Below, one piece after another: positions 12,192 to 16,453 of a stretch of DNA of 31,957 nucleotides. The stretch's first letter is position 1; every line of letters starts with the position of its first letter. This DNA comes from a virus. The notes under the pieces are model-generated. The model saw nothing but the letters and a program-made list of their open reading frames with translations, ran no database searches and was not told the DNA's origin. Made by a program: the position numbers and the translations under genes. The stretch lies in the IMG/VR virus record IMGVR_UViG_3300047510_001116, positions 1 through 31,957 of that record, one strand, 5' to 3'.

Positions 12192-12263
12192 TGGGGATAC
12201 TGGGGATTGAACCCAGACTAAGCCCTTATAAGGAGCCCGCTCTAACCATTAAGCTATACCCCC
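12192..12263 (-). tRNA. tRNA-Ile (UAU)
   Basis: Acceptor GGGGGTA / TATCCCC, discriminator A, D-stem GCTT / GAGC, T-arm CTGGG / CCCAG with TTCAATC. The anticodon stem GGCTC / GGGCT (with G-U pairs) holds loop CTTATAA, so positions 34-36 are UAU, which reads AUA. Most bacteria read AUA with a lysidine-modified CAU tRNA, so a UAU Ile tRNA is unusual. Confidence 0.85.
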
Positions 12264-12269
12264 AAGAAA

Positions 12270-12449
12270 TCAAGGAGCGTCATTATTGAGTTCGGTATGT
12301 ATTCGTATGAGATCCTTAACTTCTTCTGTATATGGAACAATCACTGCATCTCCATATTCACTGGTGATAGTAAACGATTCACCATTCTCTACTCTTTCCA
12401 TGAGATTATCAAAATCAGATTGAAATTCTTCTACAGTAAATTTTTCCAT
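12270..12449 (-). CDS. Phd/YefM antitoxin-like protein
   Basis: A 59-residue protein lying six bases before tRNA-Ile. MEKFTVEEFQSDFDNLMERV followed by ENGESFTITSEYGDAVIVPY resembles the N-terminal DNA-binding fold of Phd/YefM antitoxins (a helix ending in a Leu-rich face, then GESFxIT..GxAVIVP). The acidic helical tail EEVKDLIRIHTELNNDAP is short compared with true antitoxins (75-90 residues). No toxin gene (RelE, Doc or YoeB type) is adjacent: neighbours are tRNA-Pro and tRNA-Ile. It may be an orphan antitoxin that neutralises a host toxin, or a small autoregulator. The family link comes from motif memory and needs a profile search. Confidence 0.65.
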   Translation of the reverse strand: MEKFTVEEFQSDFDNLMERVENGESFTITSEYGDAVIVPYTEEVKDLIRIHTELNNDAP

Positions 12450-12467
12450 GATTGCAATGTTTATAAG

Positions 12468-12541
12468 TCGGAACGATAGGACTTGAACCTACGACTTCCA
12501 GCTCCCAAAGCAGGCGCTCTACCAAACTGAGCTACGTTCCG
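12468..12541 (-). tRNA. tRNA-Pro (UGG)
   Basis: Acceptor CGGAACG / CGTTCCG perfect, discriminator A. Anticodon loop TTTGGGA gives UGG (reads CCA). T-arm GTAGG / CCTAT with TTCAAGT. The anticodon stem CCTGC / GCTGG has one U-U mismatch. The mature 5' end lies 11 bases after the promoter -10 box. Confidence 0.92.
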
Positions 12542-12552
12542 TTAACTTGTAT

Positions 12553-12581
12553 AGTATATATGAGGGGTCTGGGTTTGTCAA
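12553..12581 (-). promoter_or_regulatory. Sigma70-type promoter for tRNA-Pro and following genes
   Basis: Minus strand: TTGACA (12581-12576), 17 bases, TATACT (12558-12553). The last ten bases (CATATATACT) are identical to those of the hli promoter. The -35 again lies in a hairpin loop. Confidence 0.85.
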
Positions 12582-12589
12582 CCCCTCAT
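12560..12589 (-). terminator. Hairpin overlapping a stop codon and the tRNA-Pro promoter
   Basis: Perfect 8-bp stem ATGAGGGG / CCCCTCAT (12589-12582 with 12567-12560), 14-base loop, no strong T-tract. It covers the stop codon of the zinc-ribbon gene and the promoter -35. Weak terminator or attenuator. Confidence 0.5.
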
Positions 12590-12837
12590 CTGATCTCAAA
12601 ATCCAGTCTCTTAACTTTACGCTGCTTGCGTTGTTCCTGAAACTGAAGATCCTGTTTCGTCAGAACTTGATCCCGACGCTGTGACCGTGCCCCACTGATA
12701 ATTTCTACTAGGGATAGATCCAGTCCGCTGATATTCCCACCACGGATGGACGTAAGGTTGCTGCACTGGCAACACCTGAGTTGGGATGGGTGCTCCTCTA
12801 ATTGCTTCCCGCAATTCCTGCATCTGATAACTAACAT
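12586..12837 (-). CDS. Com-like zinc-ribbon protein
   Basis: An 83-residue protein with two cysteine pairs: MLVIRCRNCGKQLEEHPSQ, then RCCQCSN, a zinc-ribbon resembling Mu Com-type translational regulators. It continues SGLDLSLVEII and ends in a basic helix KQDLQFQEQRKQRKVKRLDF. I recall small cyanophage and cyanobacterial proteins with the same order of motifs (zinc ribbon, DLS, RRLDFE tail). AAGGA lies upstream of the ATG. Most of it overlaps a 106-codon frame on the same strand, and its codons show unusually many G or C third bases, as expected if two proteins constrain the DNA. Likely a nucleic-acid-binding regulator. Confidence 0.75.
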   Translation of the reverse strand: MLVIRCRNCGKQLEEHPSQLRCCQCSNLTSIRGGNISGLDLSLVEIISGARSQRRDQVLTKQDLQFQEQRKQRKVKRLDFEIR

Positions 12838-12937
12838 CTCTAATCATTCCTTTTAATTCTTCAAGTTCTTCGTGAATATCTTGATGATGAAACCGCAGAG
12901 GTTTCTGAATCAGTTCATTGAATTTTTTCTTTTTCAT
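12617..12937 (-). CDS. Coiled-coil protein overlapping the zinc-ribbon gene in another frame
   Basis: A 106-residue frame starting MKKKKFNELIQKPLRFHHQD. Residues 20-48 (IHEELEELKGMIRDVSYQMQ) form a convincing coiled coil. From about residue 50 it becomes Pro- and Ser/Gly-rich low complexity. The first 33 codons lie upstream of the zinc-ribbon gene and have no other use. The rest shares 221 bases with it, shifted by one base. The N-terminal half looks real; the tail could be a by-product of the overlap. A long coding overlap of this size is unusual in phages of this type. Confidence 0.6.
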   Translation of the reverse strand: MKKKKFNELIQKPLRFHHQDIHEELEELKGMIRDVSYQMQELREAIRGAPIPTQVLPVQQPYVHPWWEYQRTGSIPSRNYQWGTVTASGSSSDETGSSVSGTTQAA

Positions 12938-12954
12938 AAAATAAAGAGACTGAA

Positions 12955-13026
12955 TGGGCGATACTGGATTTGAACCAGTGACTTACCACTTGTAAGGAGG
13001 CCACTCTACCACTGAGTTAATCGCCC
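12955..13026 (-). tRNA. tRNA-Val (UAC)
   Basis: Acceptor GGGCGAT / ATCGCCC perfect, discriminator A. Anticodon loop CTTACAA gives UAC (reads GUA). D-stem ACTC / GAGT and T-arm CTGGTTCAAATCCAG are canonical; the anticodon stem has one U-U mismatch. Confidence 0.93.
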
Positions 13027-13145
13027 TGGCGGCCCTTTTGTTTGGAGGAGGTTGAGCCGAACCCCACTATAAGAATAAAGTTTGGACCTTTATCCTATTT
13101 GTATGGAAGGAGAGCTCTTGGGCGAACCCGCAGGATCACTTCCAA
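13027..13145 (-). other. Gene-free gap with nested RNA structure
   Basis: No open frame. On the minus strand TGGAAG pairs with CTTCCA, ATCCT with AGGAT (interleaved), and a GGG-TTCG-CCC hairpin lies in the connecting segment. ATAAAG / CTTTAT follows. The stems are short, so this is weaker than the other two candidate pseudoknots. Confidence 0.25.
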
Positions 13146-13217
13146 CTCCAGAGGCAGGATTTGAACCTGCGACCAAGGAGTTAACAGCTCCCCGCTCTGC
13201 CACTGAGCTACTCTGGA
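13146..13217 (-). tRNA. tRNA-Asn (GUU)
   Basis: Acceptor TCCAGAG / CTCTGGA perfect, discriminator G. Anticodon stem GGGAG / CTCCT with loop CTGTTAA gives GUU (reads AAC and AAU). D-arm GTAGCTCAGTGGCAGAGC and T-arm GCAGGTTCAAATCCTGC are canonical. The 133 bases upstream to tRNA-Gly (13218-13350) hold no gene, only weak hairpins. Confidence 0.95.
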
Positions 13218-13350
13218 TTAATGGTAGGAGGGGAGAGCATCACCTTAAGCCTCCCTCTTTACTTCACTTGGACACAGAATACTAAGACCAAGGAGAGGTT
13301 TTGGTTCCTACATTTGGCGTCTACTTAGTTAATCGCTAAGGACTACCAAG

Positions 13351-13422
13351 AGCGGCTGACCCGATTTGAACGGGCGACATCCAACTTGGAAGGATGGCGT
13401 TCTACCACTGAACTACAACCGC
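13351..13422 (-). tRNA. tRNA-Gly (UCC)
   Basis: Acceptor GCGGTTG / CAGCCGC (one G-U), discriminator U. Anticodon loop CTTCCAA gives UCC (reads GGA). D-stem GTTC / GAAC, T-arm CCCGTTCAAATCGGG. It is preceded by a structured leader of about 150 bases from its own promoter. Confidence 0.95.
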
Positions 13423-13426
13423 AATT

Positions 13427-13572
13427 GAGAGAGATCCATACAATGAAACAGAGTCGCAATACAAGTCATAGGTCTGTTTCTCACCGACTTGCAGCTGGGG
13501 TTTTTCACTCTCTCTTTTTCAAGTAGGTTTACTGTTGTTTATCCTATAAAACCCACTACAAAATGGATAAAC
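13427..13572 (-). ncRNA. Structured leader RNA upstream of tRNA-Gly, with candidate pseudoknot
   Basis: The promoter at 13581-13609 predicts a start near 13574. The RNA would begin with stem GTTTATCC / GGATAAAC (13572-13565 with 13544-13537). Then an outer stem GAGAGAG / CTCTCTC (13514-13508 with 13433-13427) encloses two interleaved stems: CAAGTC / GACTTG (13491-13486 with 13467-13462) and GAAACAGA / TCTGTTTC (13480-13473 with 13452-13445). The loops (5, 5 and 9 bases) suit an H-type pseudoknot. No coding frame is present. T4 also encodes small stable RNAs of unknown role in its tRNA cluster. Confidence 0.5.
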
Positions 13573-13580
13573 AGAAGACA

Positions 13581-13609
13581 ATTATAAAGTAAAAACTTTA
13601 AATTGTCAA
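13581..13609 (-). promoter_or_regulatory. Consensus sigma70 promoter for the tRNA-Gly leader
   Basis: Minus strand: TTGACA (13609-13604), 17 bases, TATAAT (13586-13581): a perfect consensus. It begins two bases after the tRNA-Arg 3' end. Confidence 0.92.
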
Positions 13610-13610
13610 G

Positions 13611-13684
13611 CGTTTCAGGAGGGACTTGAACCCCCGACCAACTGCTTAGAAGGCAGATGCTCTATCCAACTGAGCTACTGAAAC
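13611..13684 (-). tRNA. tRNA-Arg (UCU)
   Basis: Acceptor GTTTCAG / CTGAAAC perfect, discriminator G. Anticodon loop CTTCTAA gives UCU (reads AGA). D-arm GTAGCTCAGTTGGATAGAGC and T-arm GGGGGTTCAAGTCCCTC are canonical. The mature 5' base lies eight bases after the promoter -10, so the leader is at most one to three bases. Confidence 0.95.
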
Positions 13685-13692
13685 ATGAAACA

Positions 13693-13721
13693 ATCATACC
13701 AGTCAAGGATCTGATTGTCAA
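13693..13721 (-). promoter_or_regulatory. Sigma70 promoter for tRNA-Arg, extended -10
   Basis: Minus strand: TTGACA (13721-13716), 17 bases, TGG plus TATGAT (13698-13693). It starts two bases beyond the 3' end of tRNA-Tyr. Confidence 0.88.
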
Positions 13722-13722
13722 G

Positions 13723-13804
13723 TGGGCAGGACTGGATTTGAACCAGTGAAGGCAGAGCCGTCTGATTTACAGTCAGATTCCTTTAACCACTCGGAAACCT
13801 ACCC
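13723..13804 (-). tRNA. tRNA-Tyr (GUA)
   Basis: Acceptor GGGTAGG / CCTGCCC, discriminator A. Anticodon stem TCTGA / TCAGA with loop CTGTAAA gives GUA (reads UAC and UAU). Class II variable arm and T-arm CTGGTTCAAATCCAG present. The promoter -10 ends four bases before the mature 5' end. Confidence 0.95.
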
Positions 13805-13806
13805 AT

Positions 13807-14253
13807 TCATTTTACCACATCCCCTGGCGGGCAGTCAAGGGCCCAAGGGGAACAAATTCTCATCTCTCCACCGAGAGACCTGCACTCATCAGTATAACAC
13901 ACATTAGTGTCAACTGGTTTTTCTGAGTACCTTGGAGGAGGAAGTCTAACAGTTCCGTCGTCTCCTGTCAAGCGTTGATATTCTCTGATTGCTCTATCAA
14001 CTTCTAATTCAATCCTTGACTCAATTTCCTTTTCTACATCTTTGGGTATTGGTATTTCCTGCGTTAACCCAAAATGTTGTATAATAGCATTATATAGTTT
14101 CCAAAGTTGTTTCTGATCTATTTGTAACCATCCAGATAATCCAGACACCAATAGTAAAACAATTGAGGAAATAATAAATCCTTTTACATACTTTGGATTT
14201 AACGTTGGTAATACTTTGAACTTACCTTCTTTAACTTCAAATAATTTAAACAT
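13807..14253 (-). CDS. 148-residue single-span membrane protein
   Basis: Begins MFKLFEVKEGKFKVLPTLNP. One hydrophobic helix follows at about residues 24-44 (VKGFIISSIVLLLVSGLSGW), then an acidic helix (IPIPKDVEKEIESRIELEVD), a Pro/Arg-rich stretch and a C-terminal part with four cysteines (VCYTDECRSLGGEMRICSPW, then DCPPGDVVK). The four Cys after a membrane helix suggest a disulfide-bonded domain outside the membrane. It overlaps the upstream 98-residue gene by eight bases. The tRNA-Tyr promoter lies inside its last codons. No family recognised; a lysis accessory (holin or spanin-like) is possible but unsupported. Confidence 0.7.
   Translation of the reverse strand: MFKLFEVKEGKFKVLPTLNPKYVKGFIISSIVLLLVSGLSGWLQIDQKQLWKLYNAIIQHFGLTQEIPIPKDVEKEIESRIELEVDRAIREYQRLTGDDGTVRLPPPRYSEKPVDTNVCYTDECRSLGGEMRICSPWALDCPPGDVVK
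13809..13838 (-). promoter_or_regulatory. Sigma70-like promoter for tRNA-Tyr, extended -10
   Basis: Minus strand: TTGACT (13838-13833), 18 bases, TGG plus TAAAAT (13814-13809). It lies in the 3' end of the preceding gene. Predicted initiation is at or within a few bases of the mature tRNA-Tyr 5' end. Confidence 0.65.
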
Positions 14254-14542
14254 CAGTCTGATCCCAAAATTGATCTAGAGCATTGTCTATAGCATCTTTA
14301 GGACTAGTCTTGTCTGAAGAATCTCTAAGTTTTTTTGTATCAAAGGTTAAAGTTGGAGTAATAGATCCGTTATCTTCAACTTTAATTTTTGCACCAAAAA
14401 TAGTTTTCTTTGGTTGAATGTTTAAAGTATTGTAAGATTCTAAAGATACTTCTAATTTGTCATTAGATGCTTTAAGATATCCTGCTTTTGCAATGACATC
14501 AACTATGTCTTTTTCATCATCAGGTAAATTATCTATTGACAT
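14246..14542 (-). CDS. 98-residue hypothetical protein
   Basis: Begins MSIDNLPDDEKDIVDVIAKA. An N-terminal helix is followed by a beta-like middle (KLEVSLESYNTLNIQPKKTI, then KIKVEDNGSITPTLTF) and a short C-terminal helix (SPKDAIDNALDQFWDQTDV). No motif, signal peptide or membrane span. A perfect late promoter lies 26 bases upstream, and a 7-bp hairpin fills almost the whole leader. It overlaps the next gene by eight bases, so both are probably late. Function unknown. Confidence 0.7.
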   Translation of the reverse strand: MSIDNLPDDEKDIVDVIAKAGYLKASNDKLEVSLESYNTLNIQPKKTIFGAKIKVEDNGSITPTLTFDTKKLRDSSDKTSPKDAIDNALDQFWDQTDV

Positions 14543-14543
14543 A

Positions 14544-14575
14544 GGGGAGATCTGCAGCTCTCCCCATTATTTATA
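14544..14575 (-). promoter_or_regulatory. Late promoter with hairpin leader
   Basis: Exact TATAAATA (14575-14568, minus). Two bases later begins GGGGAGA, which pairs with TCTCCCC (14565-14559 with 14550-14544), ending one base before the ATG at 14542. The predicted mRNA would start on the stem, and there is no free Shine-Dalgarno sequence outside it. Confidence 0.7.
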
Positions 14576-14581
14576 GTGTAA

Positions 14582-14944
14582 TTATACCCTTGAATAACAG
14601 ACGTTGGCGACGCCTTGACCTGGGTGTGCAATAGTGGAGAACGCACCATAAGACAGATCAAGATCTCGGCCACCAACATAAGGGCCCCGATCATTCACAC
14701 GCACAACTACAGACTTGCCATTTCGTTGATTAGTCACTCTAAGTCTTGTACCGAATGGCAGCCATTTATGTGCTACCGATTTACCATATGCGTTATACCG
14801 TTCACCATTGGCGGTGGTTTGTCCATGATAACCATCACCAACTCCATAATGTGAAGCGAGGGTACAACCACTCGCTGCCTTTGCTTGGAGGGGTGCCAGT
14901 CCTACAGTTGCAACGGCGAGAATTGAAAGTGTTTTAAGTAGCAT
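14582..14944 (-). CDS. RlpA-like secreted double-psi beta-barrel protein
   Basis: A 120-residue protein with a signal peptide (MLLKTLSILAVATVGLAPLQ, cleavage near AKA-A). The mature part is an RlpA-type double-psi beta barrel: ASHYGVGDGYHGQTTANGER, AHKWLPFGTRLRVTNQRNGK and VVVRVNDRGPYVGGRDLDLS, covering the family motifs TANGE, AAHxxLPxGT and NDRGP..GRxLDLS. Some RlpA proteins are lytic transglycosylases that cut peptidoglycan lacking stem peptides; others have lost activity. Here it would act in the host periplasm, probably aiding lysis alongside the GH24 lysozyme. The SPOR domain of bacterial RlpA is absent. No obvious promoter is seen directly upstream (14945-15043 holds only weak hairpins). 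Confidence 0.9.
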   Translation of the reverse strand: MLLKTLSILAVATVGLAPLQAKAASGCTLASHYGVGDGYHGQTTANGERYNAYGKSVAHKWLPFGTRLRVTNQRNGKSVVVRVNDRGPYVGGRDLDLSYGAFSTIAHPGQGVANVCYSRV

Positions 14945-15043
14945 TAATTTTAATAGAACTCTACATCCTAATAGAGAAACCGCACTTCCCTCCTCTCAGA
15001 GGGGAATCTCCTAGGCTCTAAATTTGGTCTCAAACTCTAATTA

Positions 15044-15068
15044 CAAAAATCCCCCCATTTCTGGAGGG
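15044..15068 (-). terminator. Intrinsic terminator after tRNA-Ala
   Basis: Minus strand: stem CCCTCC / GGGGGG (15068-15063 with 15056-15051, one U-G pair), 6-base loop, then ATTTTTG. It begins three bases after the tRNA-Ala 3' end and closes the Ser-Ala transcript. Confidence 0.7.
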
Positions 15069-15070
15069 AA

Positions 15071-15143
15071 TGGAGAATAGCGGACTTGAACCGCTGACAT
15101 CCTGCTTGCAAAGCAGGCGCTCTACCAACTGAGCTAATTCCCC
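15071..15143 (-). tRNA. tRNA-Ala (UGC)
   Basis: Acceptor GGGGAAT / ATTCTCC (one G-U), discriminator A. Anticodon stem CCTGC / GCAGG with loop TTTGCAA gives UGC (reads GCA). D-arm TAGCTCAGTTGGTAGAGC and T-arm AGCGGTTCAAGTCCGCT are canonical. Its first ten bases also encode the end of the preceding protein. Confidence 0.96.
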
Positions 15144-15295
15144 AAGAGGTATTCTACTGTGGTTGCAACATCATTCATTGCATCACGAAGATCTGGGCGT
15201 TGTCCAGATTCCTGTCTTACAACAGGCCGATGATCATCGGTGAGAGTCCATCTCCATTGTTTCATGTCTTCACAATACCAGAGATTGATTTTCAT
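15134..15295 (-). CDS. 53-residue hypothetical protein ending inside tRNA-Ala
   Basis: The frame begins MKINLWYCEDMKQWRWTLTD and continues with RQESGQRPDLRDAMNDVATT, ending EYLLGN. The stop codon TAG is the TAG at positions 8-10 of tRNA-Ala, so ten bases are shared. The Trp-rich N-terminus and polar helix look like a folded small protein. I recall similar short cyanophage proteins, from memory only. It is placed between tRNA-Ser and tRNA-Ala and so must be on the same precursor; RNase P cutting at the tRNA 5' end would remove its stop codon from the message. Confidence 0.7.
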   Translation of the reverse strand: MKINLWYCEDMKQWRWTLTDDHRPVVRQESGQRPDLRDAMNDVATTVEYLLGN

Positions 15296-15319
15296 AAAAG
15301 AATAGAAATGAACTCTAAA

Positions 15320-15405
15320 CGGAAGCGGTAGGATTTGAACCCACGAACGCTATTAACGTTGGTTGTTTTCAAGACAACTGCCTTAAACCACTCGGCCACG
15401 CTTCC
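15320..15405 (-). tRNA. tRNA-Ser (UGA)
   Basis: Acceptor GGAAGCG / CGCTTCC perfect, discriminator G. Anticodon stem GTTGT / ACAAC with loop CTTGAAA gives UGA (reads UCA). A long class II variable arm (AACGTTAATAGCGTT) is present, as required for Ser. First tRNA of the cluster, about 12 bases from its predicted start. Confidence 0.95.
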
Positions 15406-15423
15406 AATTTGATTTATTTAGTA

Positions 15424-15452
15424 ACTTTACTACACGCCTCAAAATTTGTCAA
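15424..15452 (-). promoter_or_regulatory. Sigma70-type promoter for tRNA-Ser
   Basis: Minus strand: TTGACA (15452-15447), 17 bases, TAAAGT (15429-15424). It is preceded by GAGGGG, as at the hli and tRNA-Pro promoters. Confidence 0.82.
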
Positions 15453-15458
15453 CCCCTC

Positions 15459-15466
15459 CATAAATA
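15459..15466 (+). promoter_or_regulatory. Possible late promoter for the plus-strand pair
   Basis: CATAAATA on the plus strand, one mismatch from TATAAATA, 26 bases before the start at 15492. It is the only candidate found for this two-gene operon. Confidence 0.35.
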
Positions 15467-15491
15467 TTGATGGTGGCGGGGCGCAAAATGT

Positions 15492-15683
15492 ATGCCTAGA
15501 GAGTGGAACACTCCAGTTAGAGAGCCGTGGAATGCTCCTATTCACAACACATTAAAGGCAATAGACAATCACACTCATGAGTATTTCAAGAGTGGCGATA
15601 AGTGGCACCTAGAAAAGGCTGACCAACTCAGGAGATATTTAGACGAACTGAAAACTTGGATTCATAGACAAGAAGGAAGATGA
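15492..15683 (+). CDS. 63-residue hypothetical protein
   Basis: Begins MPREWNTPVREPWNAPIHNT, then a helical part NHTHEYFKSGDKWHLEKADQ and LRRYLDELKTWIHRQEGR. Rich in Trp, His and charged residues, soluble, without membrane span. It ends in an ATGA overlap with the following membrane protein. These two are an isolated plus-strand pair between the tRNA cluster and the lysozyme. No family can be named. Confidence 0.75.
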   Translation: MPREWNTPVREPWNAPIHNTLKAIDNHTHEYFKSGDKWHLEKADQLRRYLDELKTWIHRQEGR

Positions 15684-15979
15684 AATTAAAATACCCAACA
15701 CTTGATAATATCGTACCTGCATTAGTTGCATTTGTAGCAGCATCTATCGTTGGTATGACATTTACAAACTATGTGATATGCAACTTTAAAGTAATGACTA
15801 GTTTGCATTACTTATATCTTGTAAAAGCTTTTAATCAAAGTGGTGCAAAACCACCCAGTAAGTGCGATGATAATACTTCAGAGTCAATTCAAACTTTGAT
15901 GTCTCTTCTTGCAACCATCATCGCACTCAAAGCAGATCTTAGAAAGAAACCAGAAGATAAAGATTCAACTGATCCATAG
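15680..15979 (+). CDS. 99-residue membrane protein
   Basis: Start coupled to the previous gene by ATGA. Residues 10-32 form a membrane helix (IVPALVAFVAASIVGMTFTN). A second weakly hydrophobic helix lies at 65-82 (IQTLMSLLATIIALKADL), followed by a charged tail KKPEDKDSTDP. Two possible spans with a polar loop and a basic/acidic tail would fit a holin, and the gene faces the lysozyme with a 15-base convergent overlap. That role is a guess from topology and neighbourhood, not from homology. Confidence 0.7.
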   Translation: MKLKYPTLDNIVPALVAFVAASIVGMTFTNYVICNFKVMTSLHYLYLVKAFNQSGAKPPSKCDDNTSESIQTLMSLLATIIALKADLRKKPEDKDSTDP

Positions 15980-16447
15980 TTTACCTTCTGCTTTACGTCT
16001 TCTCAACAATCCGGCTTCAACTTTAGTACCAGGATTACGATACATCTCTAGAGTGATAGGAATTAATCCCCAGTTTTTGTCTCTAAGATGGCGCGTAATA
16101 GTATTGAAGTTATTACTACCGTAGAAGCCAGCACCGAGATTATAAGCAAAAGAGATAAGAGATCCACGTTGATTGTCATTCATCTCACTCCAATAAGGAA
16201 TCTTTTGTAGGGATGGAAGAAATCTTTGTTCAAGATCAAACAGAAGTAACTTATCAGCATACTCTTGTGTAATAGTTCTTCCCATCTTAAATAGTTGACC
16301 ATTAAAGTCTTTAGTAGATCCCCAACCAATAGTGATTGGCAGTCTACCAGTTAATGGATCGGGATAAGCATGTAAATGACATCCCTCAAATTCTTTAATT
16401 AAATCAACACCGCAGTGAGGGATTTTTGATTGTGATGTTGATTCTAC
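15965..16447 (-). CDS. GH24 (T4-type) lysozyme domain, no start codon; proposed -1 frameshift product
   Basis: The frame encodes about 160 residues of a complete T4-type lysozyme. The catalytic Glu is in LIKEFEGCHLHAYPDPLTGR, with Asp nine residues later (YPDP) and Thr in ITIGWGST, spaced like Glu11/Asp20/Thr26 of T4 lysozyme. QRGSLISFAYNLGAGF and EAGLLRRRKAEGKLW close the domain. No ATG, GTG or TTG occurs before MGRTITQ at 16285, and starting there would delete all three catalytic residues. The frame is in -1 register with the upstream C39-like gene and joins it exactly at A_AAA_AAG (16453-16447). I recall cyanophage endolysins in which these two domains form one chain. Alternatives: a lost A in the homopolymer (mutation or sequencing error), or initiation at AUC/AUU. 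Confidence 0.85.
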   Translation of the reverse strand, partial: VESTSQSKIPHCGVDLIKEFEGCHLHAYPDPLTGRLPITIGWGSTKDFNGQLFKMGRTITQEYADKLLLFDLEQRFLPSLQKIPYWSEMNDNQRGSLISFAYNLGAGFYGSNNFNTITRHLRDKNWGLIPITLEMYRNPGTKVEAGLLRRRKAEGKLWIS

Positions 16448-16453
16448 TTTTTT
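16381..16453 (-). promoter_or_regulatory. Candidate -1 ribosomal frameshift signal
   Basis: Minus strand: slippery heptamer A_AAA_AAG (16453-16447) in the zero frame, directly followed by TAG. After it come interleaved stems AATCAACA / TGTTGATT (16443-16436 with 16409-16402, 8 bp) and ATCCCTC / GAGGGAT (16423-16417 with 16387-16381, 7 bp), a possible stimulatory pseudoknot. The spacer is only three bases if the first stem forms fully. Confidence 0.6.

Noticed and set aside
15965-16285. A 106-residue lysozyme starting at MGRTITQ
   Set aside because: It would remove the catalytic Glu, Asp and Thr that lie intact in the same frame upstream.
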